Shown here: positions 39,607-48,368 of the stretch, piece by piece
How positions within the stretch are numbered: the stretch's first letter is position 1
Layout: each line of letters begins with the position of its first letter
Assembly: GCA_019114225.1 (NCBI GenBank)
Contig: DXFW01000012.1
Location: 1-64,000, forward strand
Direction: 5' to 3'
DNA: 64,000 nucleotides
Source: Candidatus Allofournierella pullicola
GTDB taxonomy: Bacteria; Bacillota; Clostridia; Oscillospirales; Ruminococcaceae
Notes under the pieces: generated by a model
Seen by the model: only the letters and a program-made list of their open reading frames with translations
Database searches by the model: none
Told to the model about the DNA's origin: nothing
Position numbers and translations under genes: made by a program

Positions 39607-40496
39607 GCTTTGGACCTCCTTTCGGTCTCGTTCATCAGGAATTCCTGCCCGAACAAAGCCTGAAACTGCCCGTCCAGCAGGGGCTCGGCGGTAAACACCA
39701 CCGTCACGTTTTGGGCTGCAAGGGTTCGTCCCGGCCCGGTCAGCCGCGCGGCGGAGGCCGTCAGCCCCGGCAGCACAGCACTGCCGGACGCGCCGGAACA
39801 TGGAATCAACCGCAGCCCCAGCCCTTTTGGCGGCAAAGGATTTCTGCCGGAAAAATATCCCCGGAGAAAGATGTTCACTTCCGCCGTGAGCTGCCGTTCC
39901 ACTGCCGGCCAGCTCACCAGCAGGGTCTGACGGCCGCCCACCGGGTCTCTGAGGAAGAATCCTGTGTCAAAACAGGCTTGCGCACGCACCTCACACCCGG
40001 CCAGGCTCAGCTCCAACTGCCAGGGCTGCCCGTCGGCAGGCGGCCCGAAAACCAGAAGCACCAGCCGCACCGCCAAATATACTGCCAGGACCGAAAGCAC
40101 CAGCGTCATGGGCGAAAGGTCCACGTATACCGTCAGATTGTGCACCCGCACGCCGTTCATGCCGCCTCGCTGCAGCCCCAGCATGGCAAAACCGGCAAGA
40201 CCCAGATTGAGGACGAAGAACCAGGTCCCTGCCCGCAGAAAAGGGCGGAGACCGTGCCAACCGAAGGCGGCCAGTGTCACCAGCGCAGCGGTGAAGATTT
40301 TGTAGGCAAAGTTCAGCGGGGCGGCAAGCGCAGGCGCAAGAAGGATCAGTGTGCTTGCCGCAGCAAGGGCCGCCCCGGCAAGGGCACGCAATGCGGGGCA
40401 TGAGGCCCCGGCCAGCCAGCCTGCCGCCCGCAAAAGAAAATATCCTGCGATGAAGTTTGTCACCAGCAGGATATCAAGATAGACAACGATCTTCAC
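39597..40496 (-). CDS. spoIIGA: Pro-sigma-E processing peptidase SpoIIGA
   Basis: 299 residues: five N-terminal membrane helices (about 1-150) and a C-terminal aspartic protease domain with the catalytic triplet in [12 protein letters not shown] (Asp about 178). Activates sigma-E after septation. GTG start behind GGGAGG. First gene of the spoIIG operon, read from the long-spacer promoter at 40517-40549. Confidence 0.93.
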   Translation of the reverse strand: MKIVVYLDILLVTNFIAGYFLLRAAGWLAGASCPALRALAGAALAAASTLILLAPALAAPLNFAYKIFTAALVTLAAFGWHGLRPFLRAGTWFFVLNLGLAGFAMLGLQRGGMNGVRVHNLTVYVDLSPMTLVLSVLAVYLAVRLVLLVFGPPADGQPWQLELSLAGCEVRAQACFDTGFFLRDPVGGRQTLLVSWPAVERQLTAEVNIFLRGYFSGRNPLPPKGLGLRLIPCSGASGSAVLPGLTASAARLTGPGRTLAAQNVTVVFTAEPLLDGQFQALFGQEFLMNETERRSKACT

Positions 40497-40516
40497 GGCC
40501 TCACCTCCCGGCTATC

Positions 40517-40549
40517 AGTGTACCGCGCCCCGGGGGAAAAGACTGTCAA
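40517..40549 (-). promoter_or_regulatory. spoIIG promoter with 21-bp spacer
   Basis: Minus strand TTGACA (complement of 40544-40549) and TACACT (complement of 40517-40522) are 21 bp apart, too far for ordinary sigma-A use. The Bacillus spoIIG promoter has the same abnormality (22 bp) and needs Spo0A. TTTTGACAG around the -35 resembles a 0A box. Confidence 0.6.
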
Positions 40550-40582
40550 AAGCTGGGTGAGATTCTTTGCAGCCTTCAACAC

Positions 40583-40612
40583 AAAAAATCCCCCGTGCTG
40601 TCAGCACGGGGG
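40583..40612 (-). terminator. Terminator of the HAD hydrolase gene
   Basis: CCCCCGTGCTG pairs with CAGCACGGGGG around one base, followed by TTTTTT on the minus strand. Confidence 0.85.
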
Positions 40613-40623
40613 AGAGCAGGTCA

Positions 40624-41250
40624 TCACCAGAGCAGGTGCTCTTTGATGGGGATACCGCAGGCATTCAGCGCCCGCAGGAAAGAAGCGCCGCCTTTGTAGT
40701 GAATGCCGGTGATTCCCAGGTCATAGGCCGCTGTGGTGTTCAGTTTGTTGTCGTCCACAAAAATGGTCTCGGAGCAGACGAGCCCATACCGCTCAATGAG
40801 CAGCTGGAAAATGCGGGGATCAGGCTTGTTGGTTCCCGCTTCACAGGAGGCGACGCCGCCCTCAAACAGAGGCCAGAAGTCACGCTGTTGTATCTCCTCA
40901 TAGACGTCCCAGGGAATGTTGGAGAGGTAATACAGCGAGAACCCCATCTTTTTCAGCCGTTTCATCACATCCACCGTTCTGCGGCGGGTCTTGAGCATGC
41001 GGTACCAGTCGTCCAGTACGCTCTGGACCTCAAAGGTGCAGCCTGCCTCGGCAGCTTTCTGGAGCATTGCGGCGTTGCCGGCGTCCCGGTCCAGCTCACC
41101 GGCGTCCAGCTGACGCCACTCCACGCTGCCAAAGGTGATGTCGAATACCTTGGTTTCCACAGCTTCGTCATAAAAACGGTCCAGCAGAAAACCGCGTGGA
41201 TCGAAATCCACCACGACGCCGCCCAGATCGAACACGATGTTTTTATACAT
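40624..41250 (-). CDS. HAD-superfamily hydrolase
   Basis: 208-residue phosphatase-type protein. Motif I FDLGGVVVD with the nucleophilic Asp8, motif II YYLSN, motif III lysine in NKPDPRIF and motif IV FVDDN. The cap domain is the helical type of the epoxide-hydrolase-like/phosphoglycolate group. Substrate unknown. ATG after GGAGG. Its promoter (TTGTAT, 17 bp, TATAAT; complement of 41299-41327) is in the gap before the PRC-barrel gene. Confidence 0.92.
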   Translation of the reverse strand: MYKNIVFDLGGVVVDFDPRGFLLDRFYDEAVETKVFDITFGSVEWRQLDAGELDRDAGNAAMLQKAAEAGCTFEVQSVLDDWYRMLKTRRRTVDVMKRLKKMGFSLYYLSNIPWDVYEEIQQRDFWPLFEGGVASCEAGTNKPDPRIFQLLIERYGLVCSETIFVDDNKLNTTAAYDLGITGIHYKGGASFLRALNACGIPIKEHLLW

Positions 41251-41298
41251 GGGTCATATCCTCCCGTGGAAAGGGTTGTTCTTTGACAAGTTTCATCC

Positions 41299-41327
41299 AT
41301 TATACACTATTTTGTGCTAAAATACAA
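41299..41327 (-). promoter_or_regulatory. Promoter of the HAD hydrolase gene
   Basis: Minus strand TTGTAT and TATAAT with 17-bp spacer. An opposing extended -10, TGCTAAAAT (41315-41323), overlaps it on the plus strand and may serve the PRC-barrel gene. Confidence 0.6.
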
Positions 41328-41442
41328 AACCGGACACATATCTTTTCAGCAGGCAAACATTGGGCTGTTGCAATACAAAAGGGGGCAGTGTCGTTTAGTA
41401 TAGCGGGAGCGCTCCGAAGCACAGCCCGGAAAGGGGAGGACC

Positions 41443-41727
41443 ATGACCCTGAGCGAGCTTTGCAAAAAGGATGTGATCCAGGTGCCTTTGGGGGCGAATC
41501 TGGGCCGGGCGGACGATCTTCGCTTTGACCCGCAGACTGCTGCCCTCGAGGGAATCGTGCTGCTGGGACGTCCGCGGCTGTTTGGCCTGCTGGGGAGGCA
41601 GGAGGACGTGTTCATTCCCTGGCGGGAGATCGAAACCATCGGCGCGGATGTGATCCTTGTCCGCACCCAGCTGCCCGCCGGAACGCCCAAGGCCCACGGC
41701 GGATTCTGGGCACGGCTGCTTGAATGA
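41443..41727 (+). CDS. PRC-barrel protein, YlmC/YmxH sporulation family
   Basis: 94 residues. The pattern LSELCKKDVIQVPLGANLGRADDLRFD ... LLGRQEDVFIPWREIETIGADVILV is the YlmC/YmxH PRC-barrel family, present in sporulating Firmicutes. Small adaptor-like beta-barrel; role unknown. ATG behind GGGGAGG. Followed after 36 bases by the sulfatase gene. Confidence 0.85.
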   Translation: MTLSELCKKDVIQVPLGANLGRADDLRFDPQTAALEGIVLLGRPRLFGLLGRQEDVFIPWREIETIGADVILVRTQLPAGTPKAHGGFWARLLE

Positions 41728-41763
41728 CGGCGGCAAAACTTTTTTGGGGGAGGCAAATTACCC

Positions 41764-43665
41764 TTGCAAACGACGTTGAAACAGAGAGCGCCCTGGCGGG
41801 CGAAACTTTCCATCTTCTGGTGGCTGCTGGCGCCCATTGTGGCCACCGCGACCCTGCTGTGCACCGAATGGATCCATCGGGGAAGCCTGAGCGCTTCGTT
41901 CTGGACGGATAATTTCCTGCCTCACTTTGGCAGTTTTGCATGCAGCTGGCTGCTGATCCTGTGCACCTATCTGTTCCTGGCAAACCTGACCAGGCTGCCC
42001 GCGCTGGCGGTGCTGGTGTGCGGCGCAGGCGGGTGCATTCCCGCTGCGGTGACTTATTTCAAATTGAAGCTGCGGGGCGAACCCTTTTTCCCCTGGGATC
42101 TGTCCCAAGGCGCAGAGGCCGCCGATGTGGTAGGCAAGGCGGGTCTGGAACTTCAGACCTCCATGTGGGTCAGCGCGCTCCTTTTCCTGGTGCTGGCTGT
42201 TTTTGCCTGTCTGCTGCCCCGCCCCCGGAAAGGCGCCATGTGGCAGTTCATCCTCTCCTGGGCGGCGCCGGGGGTCGGCGGTCTTGCCCTCATTTTTCTT
42301 GTCTTTCTCAGCCCCACCGGCTCCCGTCTTGTGGGCATTGTGCCGGACATGTGGATGCAGAACCGTTACTACCGCAACTACGGTGTCATTGCGGGCTTTT
42401 TGACCAATATTCAGAATCTGGAAGTGGACGAGCCCGAGGACTACAGCGAGGAAACGGTGAATGCCCTGGTGGAGCAGTCCTACAGCCAGGACCTCGCTCC
42501 GGTGTTTGAGGGCAGCTACGCGCAGGGCGGCGATGGACAGGTCACCCAGCCCAACATCATTTTTATTATGGATGAATCCTTCTGGGATGTGCAGGAACTG
42601 GAGGAGTACGGCGTGGTCTTTGACCAGCCCGTCACGCCGAACCTCCATCGGCTGATGGAGACCTCCGCCTACGGCAAGGCCTACAGCCCCAGTTTCGGCG
42701 GCGGTACCTGCGACGTGGAATTCGAGGCACTCACCGGCTTTTCGGTGGAGTTTCTGCCCAGCGGCTGCAAGCCCTTCCAGCAGCATGTGACCCGGCCGAT
42801 GTTCTCCATCGCGTCGTACTTAAAAGACCAGGGGTATGCCACCCAGGCCATCCATTGCTATTATGCCAAGTTCTGGAGCCGCAACACGGCCTATCCCAAT
42901 TTGGGTATTGACGAGTTCATATCGCTGGAGGATTTTGTATCTCCTGAAAAGAAGCGGGATACCGAGTGGTCCGGCGGCCTTGTGACCGACGCGGAGATGG
43001 CCCGGCGCATTATTCAGGAATACGAACAGCGGGACGAGGACAAGCCCCTGTTCATCCATGCAGTGACCATGCAAAACCACACAAGTTATAATAAGAACAA
43101 CTACCCCGAAGAGGAGCTGGTGGGCATTCTGGAAGCGCCGGAGGGGATCAGCGAGAACACCCTCGGGGCATTGCAGGATTTTGCCACCGGCGTTCGTGAG
43201 GCGGACGCCATGCTGGGCACCCTCACCGACTATTTCAGCCAGGTGGACGAGCCCACGATCCTTGTGTTCTGGGGTGACCATTACAACCCCATCGGCAGCG
43301 GCTACGAGGTGTATACCGCCACCGGCTATGCCTCCGGTGCAGACAGCGAAAGCCCGGAGCTGCACCAAATGCCTCTGCTCATCTGGAGCAACTACTGGCA
43401 GGACAAAGTGGACCTGGGCACTGTGGCCGCCTACCAGATCAGCCCGGTGCTGATGGAGCTTTATGGCCTGGAAGAGCCTCCCATGTTCCGCTATCTGGCA
43501 AACCAGCTTTCGGCCTACCGCAGCCGCACCCTGGGCGTGACCATTCTGCCCGACGGCACAGCTACCGACGCTGACCTCACCGGGGAACAGGAACAGTGGT
43601 TCCAGAATCACTGGCTTTTGCAGTATGATCTGATGTTTGGTGAGGAATATGCTCTGACCCTGTGA
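41764..43665 (+). CDS. LTA-synthase-family membrane sulfatase/phosphotransferase
   Basis: 633 residues: five membrane helices in the first about 200, then an extracellular alkaline-phosphatase-superfamily domain. IIFIMDESFWDV supplies metal ligands, the GGGTCDVEFEALTG segment contains the probable threonine nucleophile, and FWGDHYNPIG further ligands. The family transfers glycerol-phosphate or phosphoethanolamine to surface glycans. Start is TTG at 41764 behind GGGGGAGG. The exact acceptor cannot be told. Confidence 0.87.
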   Translation: MQTTLKQRAPWRAKLSIFWWLLAPIVATATLLCTEWIHRGSLSASFWTDNFLPHFGSFACSWLLILCTYLFLANLTRLPALAVLVCGAGGCIPAAVTYFKLKLRGEPFFPWDLSQGAEAADVVGKAGLELQTSMWVSALLFLVLAVFACLLPRPRKGAMWQFILSWAAPGVGGLALIFLVFLSPTGSRLVGIVPDMWMQNRYYRNYGVIAGFLTNIQNLEVDEPEDYSEETVNALVEQSYSQDLAPVFEGSYAQGGDGQVTQPNIIFIMDESFWDVQELEEYGVVFDQPVTPNLHRLMETSAYGKAYSPSFGGGTCDVEFEALTGFSVEFLPSGCKPFQQHVTRPMFSIASYLKDQGYATQAIHCYYAKFWSRNTAYPNLGIDEFISLEDFVSPEKKRDTEWSGGLVTDAEMARRIIQEYEQRDEDKPLFIHAVTMQNHTSYNKNNYPEEELVGILEAPEGISENTLGALQDFATGVREADAMLGTLTDYFSQVDEPTILVFWGDHYNPIGSGYEVYTATGYASGADSESPELHQMPLLIWSNYWQDKVDLGTVAAYQISPVLMELYGLEEPPMFRYLANQLSAYRSRTLGVTILPDGTATDADLTGEQEQWFQNHWLLQYDLMFGEEYALTL

Positions 43666-43679
43666 CGGTGCCCCTTCGG

Positions 43680-43708
43680 TTTACAAAGCCCCGGCCCCGC
43701 GGTATAAT
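43680..43708 (+). promoter_or_regulatory. Promoter of recD2-comF
   Basis: TTTACA at 43680-43685 and TATAAT at 43703-43708, 17-bp spacer. Confidence 0.65.
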
Positions 43709-43749
43709 TGCTTTGAATCTGTCCACCGGGGGAAAGGGGAGAAAGCACG

Positions 43750-45969
43750 ATGGGAGCGGACCGTTCCGAGGAACTTCTGCGCATGGAAGGGGTCGTGGAG
43801 CATGTCATCTTTGAAAACCGCGACACAGGTTATGCAGTGTTTGAGGTCAACGCCGGCGGCGAGCTCCACGTGGTCACCGGCGAAGTGGGGGAAGTGAACG
43901 CCGGAGAAAGCGTTACGCTGTATGGCCGGTTTGAGACACATCCCGCCCACGGGCCCCAGTTTCGGGCGGAGAGCTGTGAGGTCAGCATGCCCCAGAATCT
44001 GGCGGCGACCCTTGCGTATCTTTCCAGCGGAGCGTTGCCCTATATCGGCCCCGCCACCGCGAAAAAAATCGTGGAGCGCTTCGGCGCCGACTGCCTGGAA
44101 GTAATCGCCAACGACCCGCTTCGCCTCACCGAGCTGCGGGGGATCACCCCTGAAAAGGCAAAAGCCATTTCAAACGAGTTCAAGCGGATGTTCGGCGTGC
44201 GTGAAGCGGTGGCGTATCTGGGCCGCTTTGGCATTTCTCCGGTGCGGGCGGTGGAGGTGTACCGGCACCTCGGCCCTTCGGCGGTGGAGGAGATAAGCCG
44301 CAACCCTTACATTTTGTGCGGCGAACCGCTGCACATGACCTTCCGCCAGGTGGATGCCATTGCTGCCGAGCTGCAGCTGGATCCGGCGGGCTCTCTGCGG
44401 GTGTGGGCGGGCCTGCTCTACGCTCTGCGCCACAATGCGGGCAACGGGCACACCTGCCTGCCGCGGGAAAAACTGGTGCAGGCCACCGCCCAGTTTTTGG
44501 GTATCGACCCGGACCAGGCGGAACGGGAACTGGACCGTCAGCTGGAAGAGGGCGAAGTGAAAAGCTATACCCGCCCGGACGGCGAGTTCATCTGCCTGCC
44601 GGACCTGCTGAGCGCCGAAACGGACATTGCAGCCCGGCTGTGGGAACTCAGCCGCCACCCGGTGCCGCTGCCGCCGGATGTGGACCGGAGCATTGAGATA
44701 TTGGAGCGGGCGCAGGGTTTTGCCTATGCGCCGGAACAACGCCTTGCCATCCGCACAGCCATGAGCAGCAGTGTCATGGTTCTCACCGGCGGACCCGGCA
44801 CCGGCAAGACCACCACCGTGAACGCCATCCTTTCTCTGCTGCAGCATGGCGGCCAGAGAGTGGCCCTCTGCGCGCCCACCGGGCGGGCTGCCAAGCGCCT
44901 GTCGGAACTGACGGGCCAGAAGGCCCAGACCATCCACCGCCTGCTGGAGGTGGACTACGACCCTCAGAGCCGCTTGCTCCGATTCATTCACAACGAGAAA
45001 AATCTGCTCAAATGCGACGTGGTCGTGATGGACGAGATGAGCATGGTGGACGTAAAGCTGTTCCAAAGCCTGTTGGCCGCGCTGCGCCACGGTTGCCGTA
45101 TCATCATGGTGGGAGACGCCGACCAGCTGCCCAGCGTAGGTCCCGGCAACGTTCTTGGAGAAGCCATCCAGAGCGGCGTTGTGCCCACGGTCCGGCTGGA
45201 GCATATCTTCCGCCAGTCCGCTCAGAGCCTCATTGTGGAGAACGCCCACCGTATCGTCCAGGGCCTTGCGCCCCAAAAAGGCACGCGGGATAGCGATTTC
45301 TTCTTCCTGCCCTCCGCGGGCATGGAGTGCCAGCAGCTGGTGTGCGACCTGGTGAGCCGCCGGTTGCCCGGGAGTTATGGCTTCGACCCCATGAGGGACA
45401 TTCAGGTGCTCTGCCCCAGCAAGAAGGGGCCGGTGGGCACTTTGGCGCTGAATCCCCGCCTGCAGCAGCTTCTCAATCCGCCCGCTGTGGATAAACCGGA
45501 ACTGGAAGCGGGCGGGAGAGTGTTCCGCCAGGGTGATAAGGTGATGCAGGTGCGCAACGACTACCTCATTCCCTATGAGCGGGTAGGCGGGGAGGCCGGA
45601 GTGGGTGCCTTCAACGGTGATATGGGCGTTATCCTCCAGGTGGACCCCCAGCAAAAGACCTTGCTGGTGCAGATGGAGGACCGCAGACTCACCTATGGGC
45701 CGGACACCCTTCAAGAGCTGGAGATCGCCTATGCCATCACCGTGCACAAAAGCCAAGGCACGGAATTCACCGCTGTGGTCATGCCGGTGAGCGGTGTGCC
45801 CCGCCAGCTTCGCTACCGGAACCTTTTGTACACCGGAGTCACCCGCGCAAAAAAACTCTGTATCCTGGCAGGGGAGACCTCTGATCTGGGAGCGATGGTG
45901 GAAAATGTGCGGCAGAACATGCGCTACAGTTGCCTGTGTGCCCTGCTGCGCGACGGAGCGTCGCTGTGA
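43750..45969 (+). CDS. recD2: ATP-dependent helicase RecD2
   Basis: 739 residues, superfamily 1B 5'-3' helicase acting alone without RecBC. N-terminal OB-like and helix-hairpin-helix regions (about 1-150; YIGPATAKKIVERFG), then Walker A GGPGTGKTT (about 347), DEMSMVD Walker B, and C-terminal motifs including AYAITVHKSQGTEF. Length fits RecD2 of Gram-positives. ATG after GGGGAGA. Confidence 0.95.
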   Translation: MGADRSEELLRMEGVVEHVIFENRDTGYAVFEVNAGGELHVVTGEVGEVNAGESVTLYGRFETHPAHGPQFRAESCEVSMPQNLAATLAYLSSGALPYIGPATAKKIVERFGADCLEVIANDPLRLTELRGITPEKAKAISNEFKRMFGVREAVAYLGRFGISPVRAVEVYRHLGPSAVEEISRNPYILCGEPLHMTFRQVDAIAAELQLDPAGSLRVWAGLLYALRHNAGNGHTCLPREKLVQATAQFLGIDPDQAERELDRQLEEGEVKSYTRPDGEFICLPDLLSAETDIAARLWELSRHPVPLPPDVDRSIEILERAQGFAYAPEQRLAIRTAMSSSVMVLTGGPGTGKTTTVNAILSLLQHGGQRVALCAPTGRAAKRLSELTGQKAQTIHRLLEVDYDPQSRLLRFIHNEKNLLKCDVVVMDEMSMVDVKLFQSLLAALRHGCRIIMVGDADQLPSVGPGNVLGEAIQSGVVPTVRLEHIFRQSAQSLIVENAHRIVQGLAPQKGTRDSDFFFLPSAGMECQQLVCDLVSRRLPGSYGFDPMRDIQVLCPSKKGPVGTLALNPRLQQLLNPPAVDKPELEAGGRVFRQGDKVMQVRNDYLIPYERVGGEAGVGAFNGDMGVILQVDPQQKTLLVQMEDRRLTYGPDTLQELEIAYAITVHKSQGTEFTAVVMPVSGVPRQLRYRNLLYTGVTRAKKLCILAGETSDLGAMVENVRQNMRYSCLCALLRDGASL

Positions 45970-46676
45970 GGCCCGGGCAGGCCGTGCGGCTGGCGGCGGC
46001 GCTGGTGTATCCCCGGCGCTGCCCCTTTTGCGACAAGGTGCTGGGGTGGCTTCCCGATTGCCCGGATTGTGCCACAGAGCTCGCGAGGCTGCGGCGTGCG
46101 GTCCCGCGGCTGCCCGCCACCGAACACATCCTGCGTGATTTGACGGGCGCCGCTGCGGTGTGGCGCTACGACGGCTGTGTGCGGCAGGCCATTCTGCGCT
46201 TTAAAGACGGCGGCCGCGCCTGCTATGGCGAAATCTTGGGCGCAGAGATGGCACGGGCGGCTTTTGGTTGTAATTACGACATAAAGCATGGTATAATAAC
46301 TTTTAACGGTGTTTTGCCGCTGACGCGTTTTGACATTGTGGTGCCGGTGCCTCCCTCCGACCGGGGAAGGGGATATGAACCGCCGGCACTGCTGGCGCAG
46401 CCCATCTGCCGCGCACTGAACGTGCCTTTGGAGAAGCGGGCACTGCGCAAGACACGGCCCACCCATACGCAAAAGGGGTTGTCTGCCGCTCAGCGGCTGC
46501 AGAACCTGCGCGGTGCTTTCTGTGTGGAGAATGCAGAGCGTATTGAGGGCCGGCGTGTGCTTTTGGTGGATGACGTGATCACCACCGGGGCAACGGTCAG
46601 CAGCTGCGCAGCCGCCTTGATGAAGGCCGGCGCATTGGAAGTGTTTGCGGTGGCAGCGGCACACACGGAACTGTGA
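45966..46676 (+). CDS. ComF-family phosphoribosyltransferase-like protein
   Basis: 236 residues. N-terminal cysteines CPFCDKV...CPDC form the ComFC zinc finger; the C-terminal PRTase fold has VLLVDDVITTGAT. Involved in DNA uptake in competent bacteria, otherwise unclear. GTG start overlaps the recD2 stop. The middle (residues about 95-118, CNYDIKHGIITFNGVLP) is an AT-rich insertion that contains a promoter-like sequence (46268-46297). Confidence 0.88.
   Translation: MRPGQAVRLAAALVYPRRCPFCDKVLGWLPDCPDCATELARLRRAVPRLPATEHILRDLTGAAAVWRYDGCVRQAILRFKDGGRACYGEILGAEMARAAFGCNYDIKHGIITFNGVLPLTRFDIVVPVPPSDRGRGYEPPALLAQPICRALNVPLEKRALRKTRPTHTQKGLSAAQRLQNLRGAFCVENAERIEGRRVLLVDDVITTGATVSSCAAALMKAGALEVFAVAAAHTEL
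46268..46297 (+). promoter_or_regulatory. Intragenic promoter-like sequence in comF
   Basis: TTGTAA and a consensus TATAAT with 18-bp spacer inside an unusually AT-rich patch of a GC-rich gene. It could supply mreB, which has no promoter in its own 79-base upstream gap. Confidence 0.4.
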
Positions 46677-46755
46677 AACCCCGATTTTAAAAAACAGGCA
46701 AACGAGCCTTTTTATCAGCGTGCACAAACACAACAAAGAAAGCGAAGTGTGAGTT

Positions 46756-47778
46756 ATGGCGCAATACGATATCGGCATCGACCTTGGCACCACCACCATT
46801 ATTATTGCGATGGAGGGCAAGGGTGTGATCCTGAACCAGCCCAGCGTCGTGGCGGTGGACACCCGCAAGGACCAGGTCCTGGCAGTGGGCGATGACGCGC
46901 TGGCGATGGTGGGACGCACTCCCAATTATATTCTGGCTACCCGCCCGCTGAAGGACGGCGTGATCTCCAACCACACGCTCACGAAGGAGCTCATCTGCCG
47001 CTTTGTGAACAAGGTCTATGACTCCAAACTCATCAAACCCCGCGTGGCTGTGTGTGTGCCTGCGGCCATCACCGGCATTGAGAGCGACGCTGTGGTGGAG
47101 GCTGTGGTGGCCGCCGGCGCCCGGCAGGTTTTTCTGATCGATGAGCCCATCGCCGCCGCTCTTGGCTGCGGTATCGATATCCTGCAGCCGGAGGGTCACA
47201 TGGTGGTGGATATCGGCGGCGGCACCACCGATATTGCTGTGATCAGCCTTGGCGGCAAGGTGAGGTCCACCAGCGTGAAGATCGCCGGCAACACCTTTGA
47301 CGACGAGATCCAAAAGTACGCCCGGATCAAGTTCAATGTGGCCATCGGGCTGCGCACCGCGGAAGAACTGAAAAAGAAGGTGGCCTGCTGCCGCCCCTGC
47401 GAGTTCTCCGCCGAGATGGAAGTGAAGGGCCGCAGCCTTCTCACCGGCCTGCCCCAGCGTCTCACGGTGACCACGGAAGATATGTACGACGCGGTCATGC
47501 CGCTGGCCGAACAGATCGCGGCGGCGGCTCATCAGGTGCTGGAACACACTCCGCCGGAGCTGGCTGGCGACATTTACTCCTCCGGTGTTGTGCTCACGGG
47601 CGGCGGTTCCATGCTCAAAGGACTGGACGAATATCTGAGCCAGCAGCTCAAAGTGAAGGTGCGCGTTTCGGATGACCCCGTCAACTGTGTTGCGCTGGGC
47701 ACTGCCAAATGCCTGGAGATAGGCGACCAGCTGGAAAGCGGCTTTGTGGACGCAACGCCCCGGCTGGGCCACAGATAA
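46756..47778 (+). CDS. MreB/Mbl-family actin-like cell-shape protein
   Basis: 340 residues, cytoplasmic filament former that guides lateral wall synthesis. ATPase motifs DIGIDLGTTT (residues 5-14), phosphate-2 DIGGGTTDIAV and adenosine TGGGSMLKG are intact. No mreC/mreD follow, so it is a stand-alone paralog like Mbl or the sporulation-type MreB. Ribosome binding site is weak. Confidence 0.92.
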   Translation: MAQYDIGIDLGTTTIIIAMEGKGVILNQPSVVAVDTRKDQVLAVGDDALAMVGRTPNYILATRPLKDGVISNHTLTKELICRFVNKVYDSKLIKPRVAVCVPAAITGIESDAVVEAVVAAGARQVFLIDEPIAAALGCGIDILQPEGHMVVDIGGGTTDIAVISLGGKVRSTSVKIAGNTFDDEIQKYARIKFNVAIGLRTAEELKKKVACCRPCEFSAEMEVKGRSLLTGLPQRLTVTTEDMYDAVMPLAEQIAAAAHQVLEHTPPELAGDIYSSGVVLTGGGSMLKGLDEYLSQQLKVKVRVSDDPVNCVALGTAKCLEIGDQLESGFVDATPRLGHR

Positions 47779-47783
47779 ATACT

Positions 47784-47829
47784 GCGCCCGTCTGCGTGAA
47801 ATGCCTCATGCAGACGGGCGTTCCTTTTT
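47784..47829 (+). terminator. Terminator of mreB
   Basis: GCGCCCGTCTGC pairs with GCAGACGGGCGT around a 14-base loop, T-tract behind. Confidence 0.8.
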
Positions 47830-47882
47830 GCTTTTTTAATTTGTACAAATGCTATTATTTTAACAAAACCATTTTTGTGACC

Positions 47883-47911
47883 TTGAAACAGGGGCGGTTT
47901 TTCGATATAAT
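47883..47911 (+). promoter_or_regulatory. Promoter of oadG-oadB
   Basis: TTGAAA at 47883-47888 and TATAAT at 47906-47911, 17-bp spacer. Confidence 0.75.
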
Positions 47912-47953
47912 GTAAAAGACGAAAATTGAGCTTTGGGAAAAGGGGGCCATCCA

Positions 47954-48355
47954 ATGAACGCAGTTCTGCTTGCGGCAGGCGCGGCACAGACCACGGAACC
48001 ATCGGTGCTCGTGGTGGCTGGGACCGGTATGTCGCTGGTCTTTTTGGTGCTGATCCTGCTGACTTTTATCATCACCCTTCAGGGCAAACTGTTTGACGCA
48101 CTGAATGCCAAAAAACAGAAGGCAGCCGCCGAAGCGGCCGTGAAAAGCCAGCCGCAGCCCCCGCAGCTGCAGGAGCCCATGGAGGAACCTCCCTTTGTGG
48201 AAGAGGGAATCAACGAAGAGATCGTGGCGGTCATTGCGGCGACAGTCGCGGCGGCCAGCGGCGGCAAATATACGCTCCGCGCTGTGAAGCGCGCCGGCGG
48301 CGGCCGCGGCAGCTGGGGCGCGGCTGGCGTCAAGAGCGGCACGGAACCGTTTTAA
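47954..48355 (+). CDS. Sodium-pump decarboxylase gamma subunit (OadG family)
   Basis: 133 residues: one N-terminal membrane helix (about 22-45, GTGMSLVFLVLILLTFIITL), a Pro/Gln/Glu-rich linker, and the C-terminal conserved EEIVAVIAATVAAASGGKYTLRAVKR. Anchors and assembles biotin-dependent oxaloacetate, methylmalonyl-CoA or glutaconyl-CoA decarboxylases. ATG at 47954 after AAAAGGGGGCC. Fourteen bases from the beta subunit gene. Confidence 0.85.
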   Translation: MNAVLLAAGAAQTTEPSVLVVAGTGMSLVFLVLILLTFIITLQGKLFDALNAKKQKAAAEAAVKSQPQPPQLQEPMEEPPFVEEGINEEIVAVIAATVAAASGGKYTLRAVKRAGGGRGSWGAAGVKSGTEPF

Positions 48356-48368
48356 GGGGGGCTGAACC

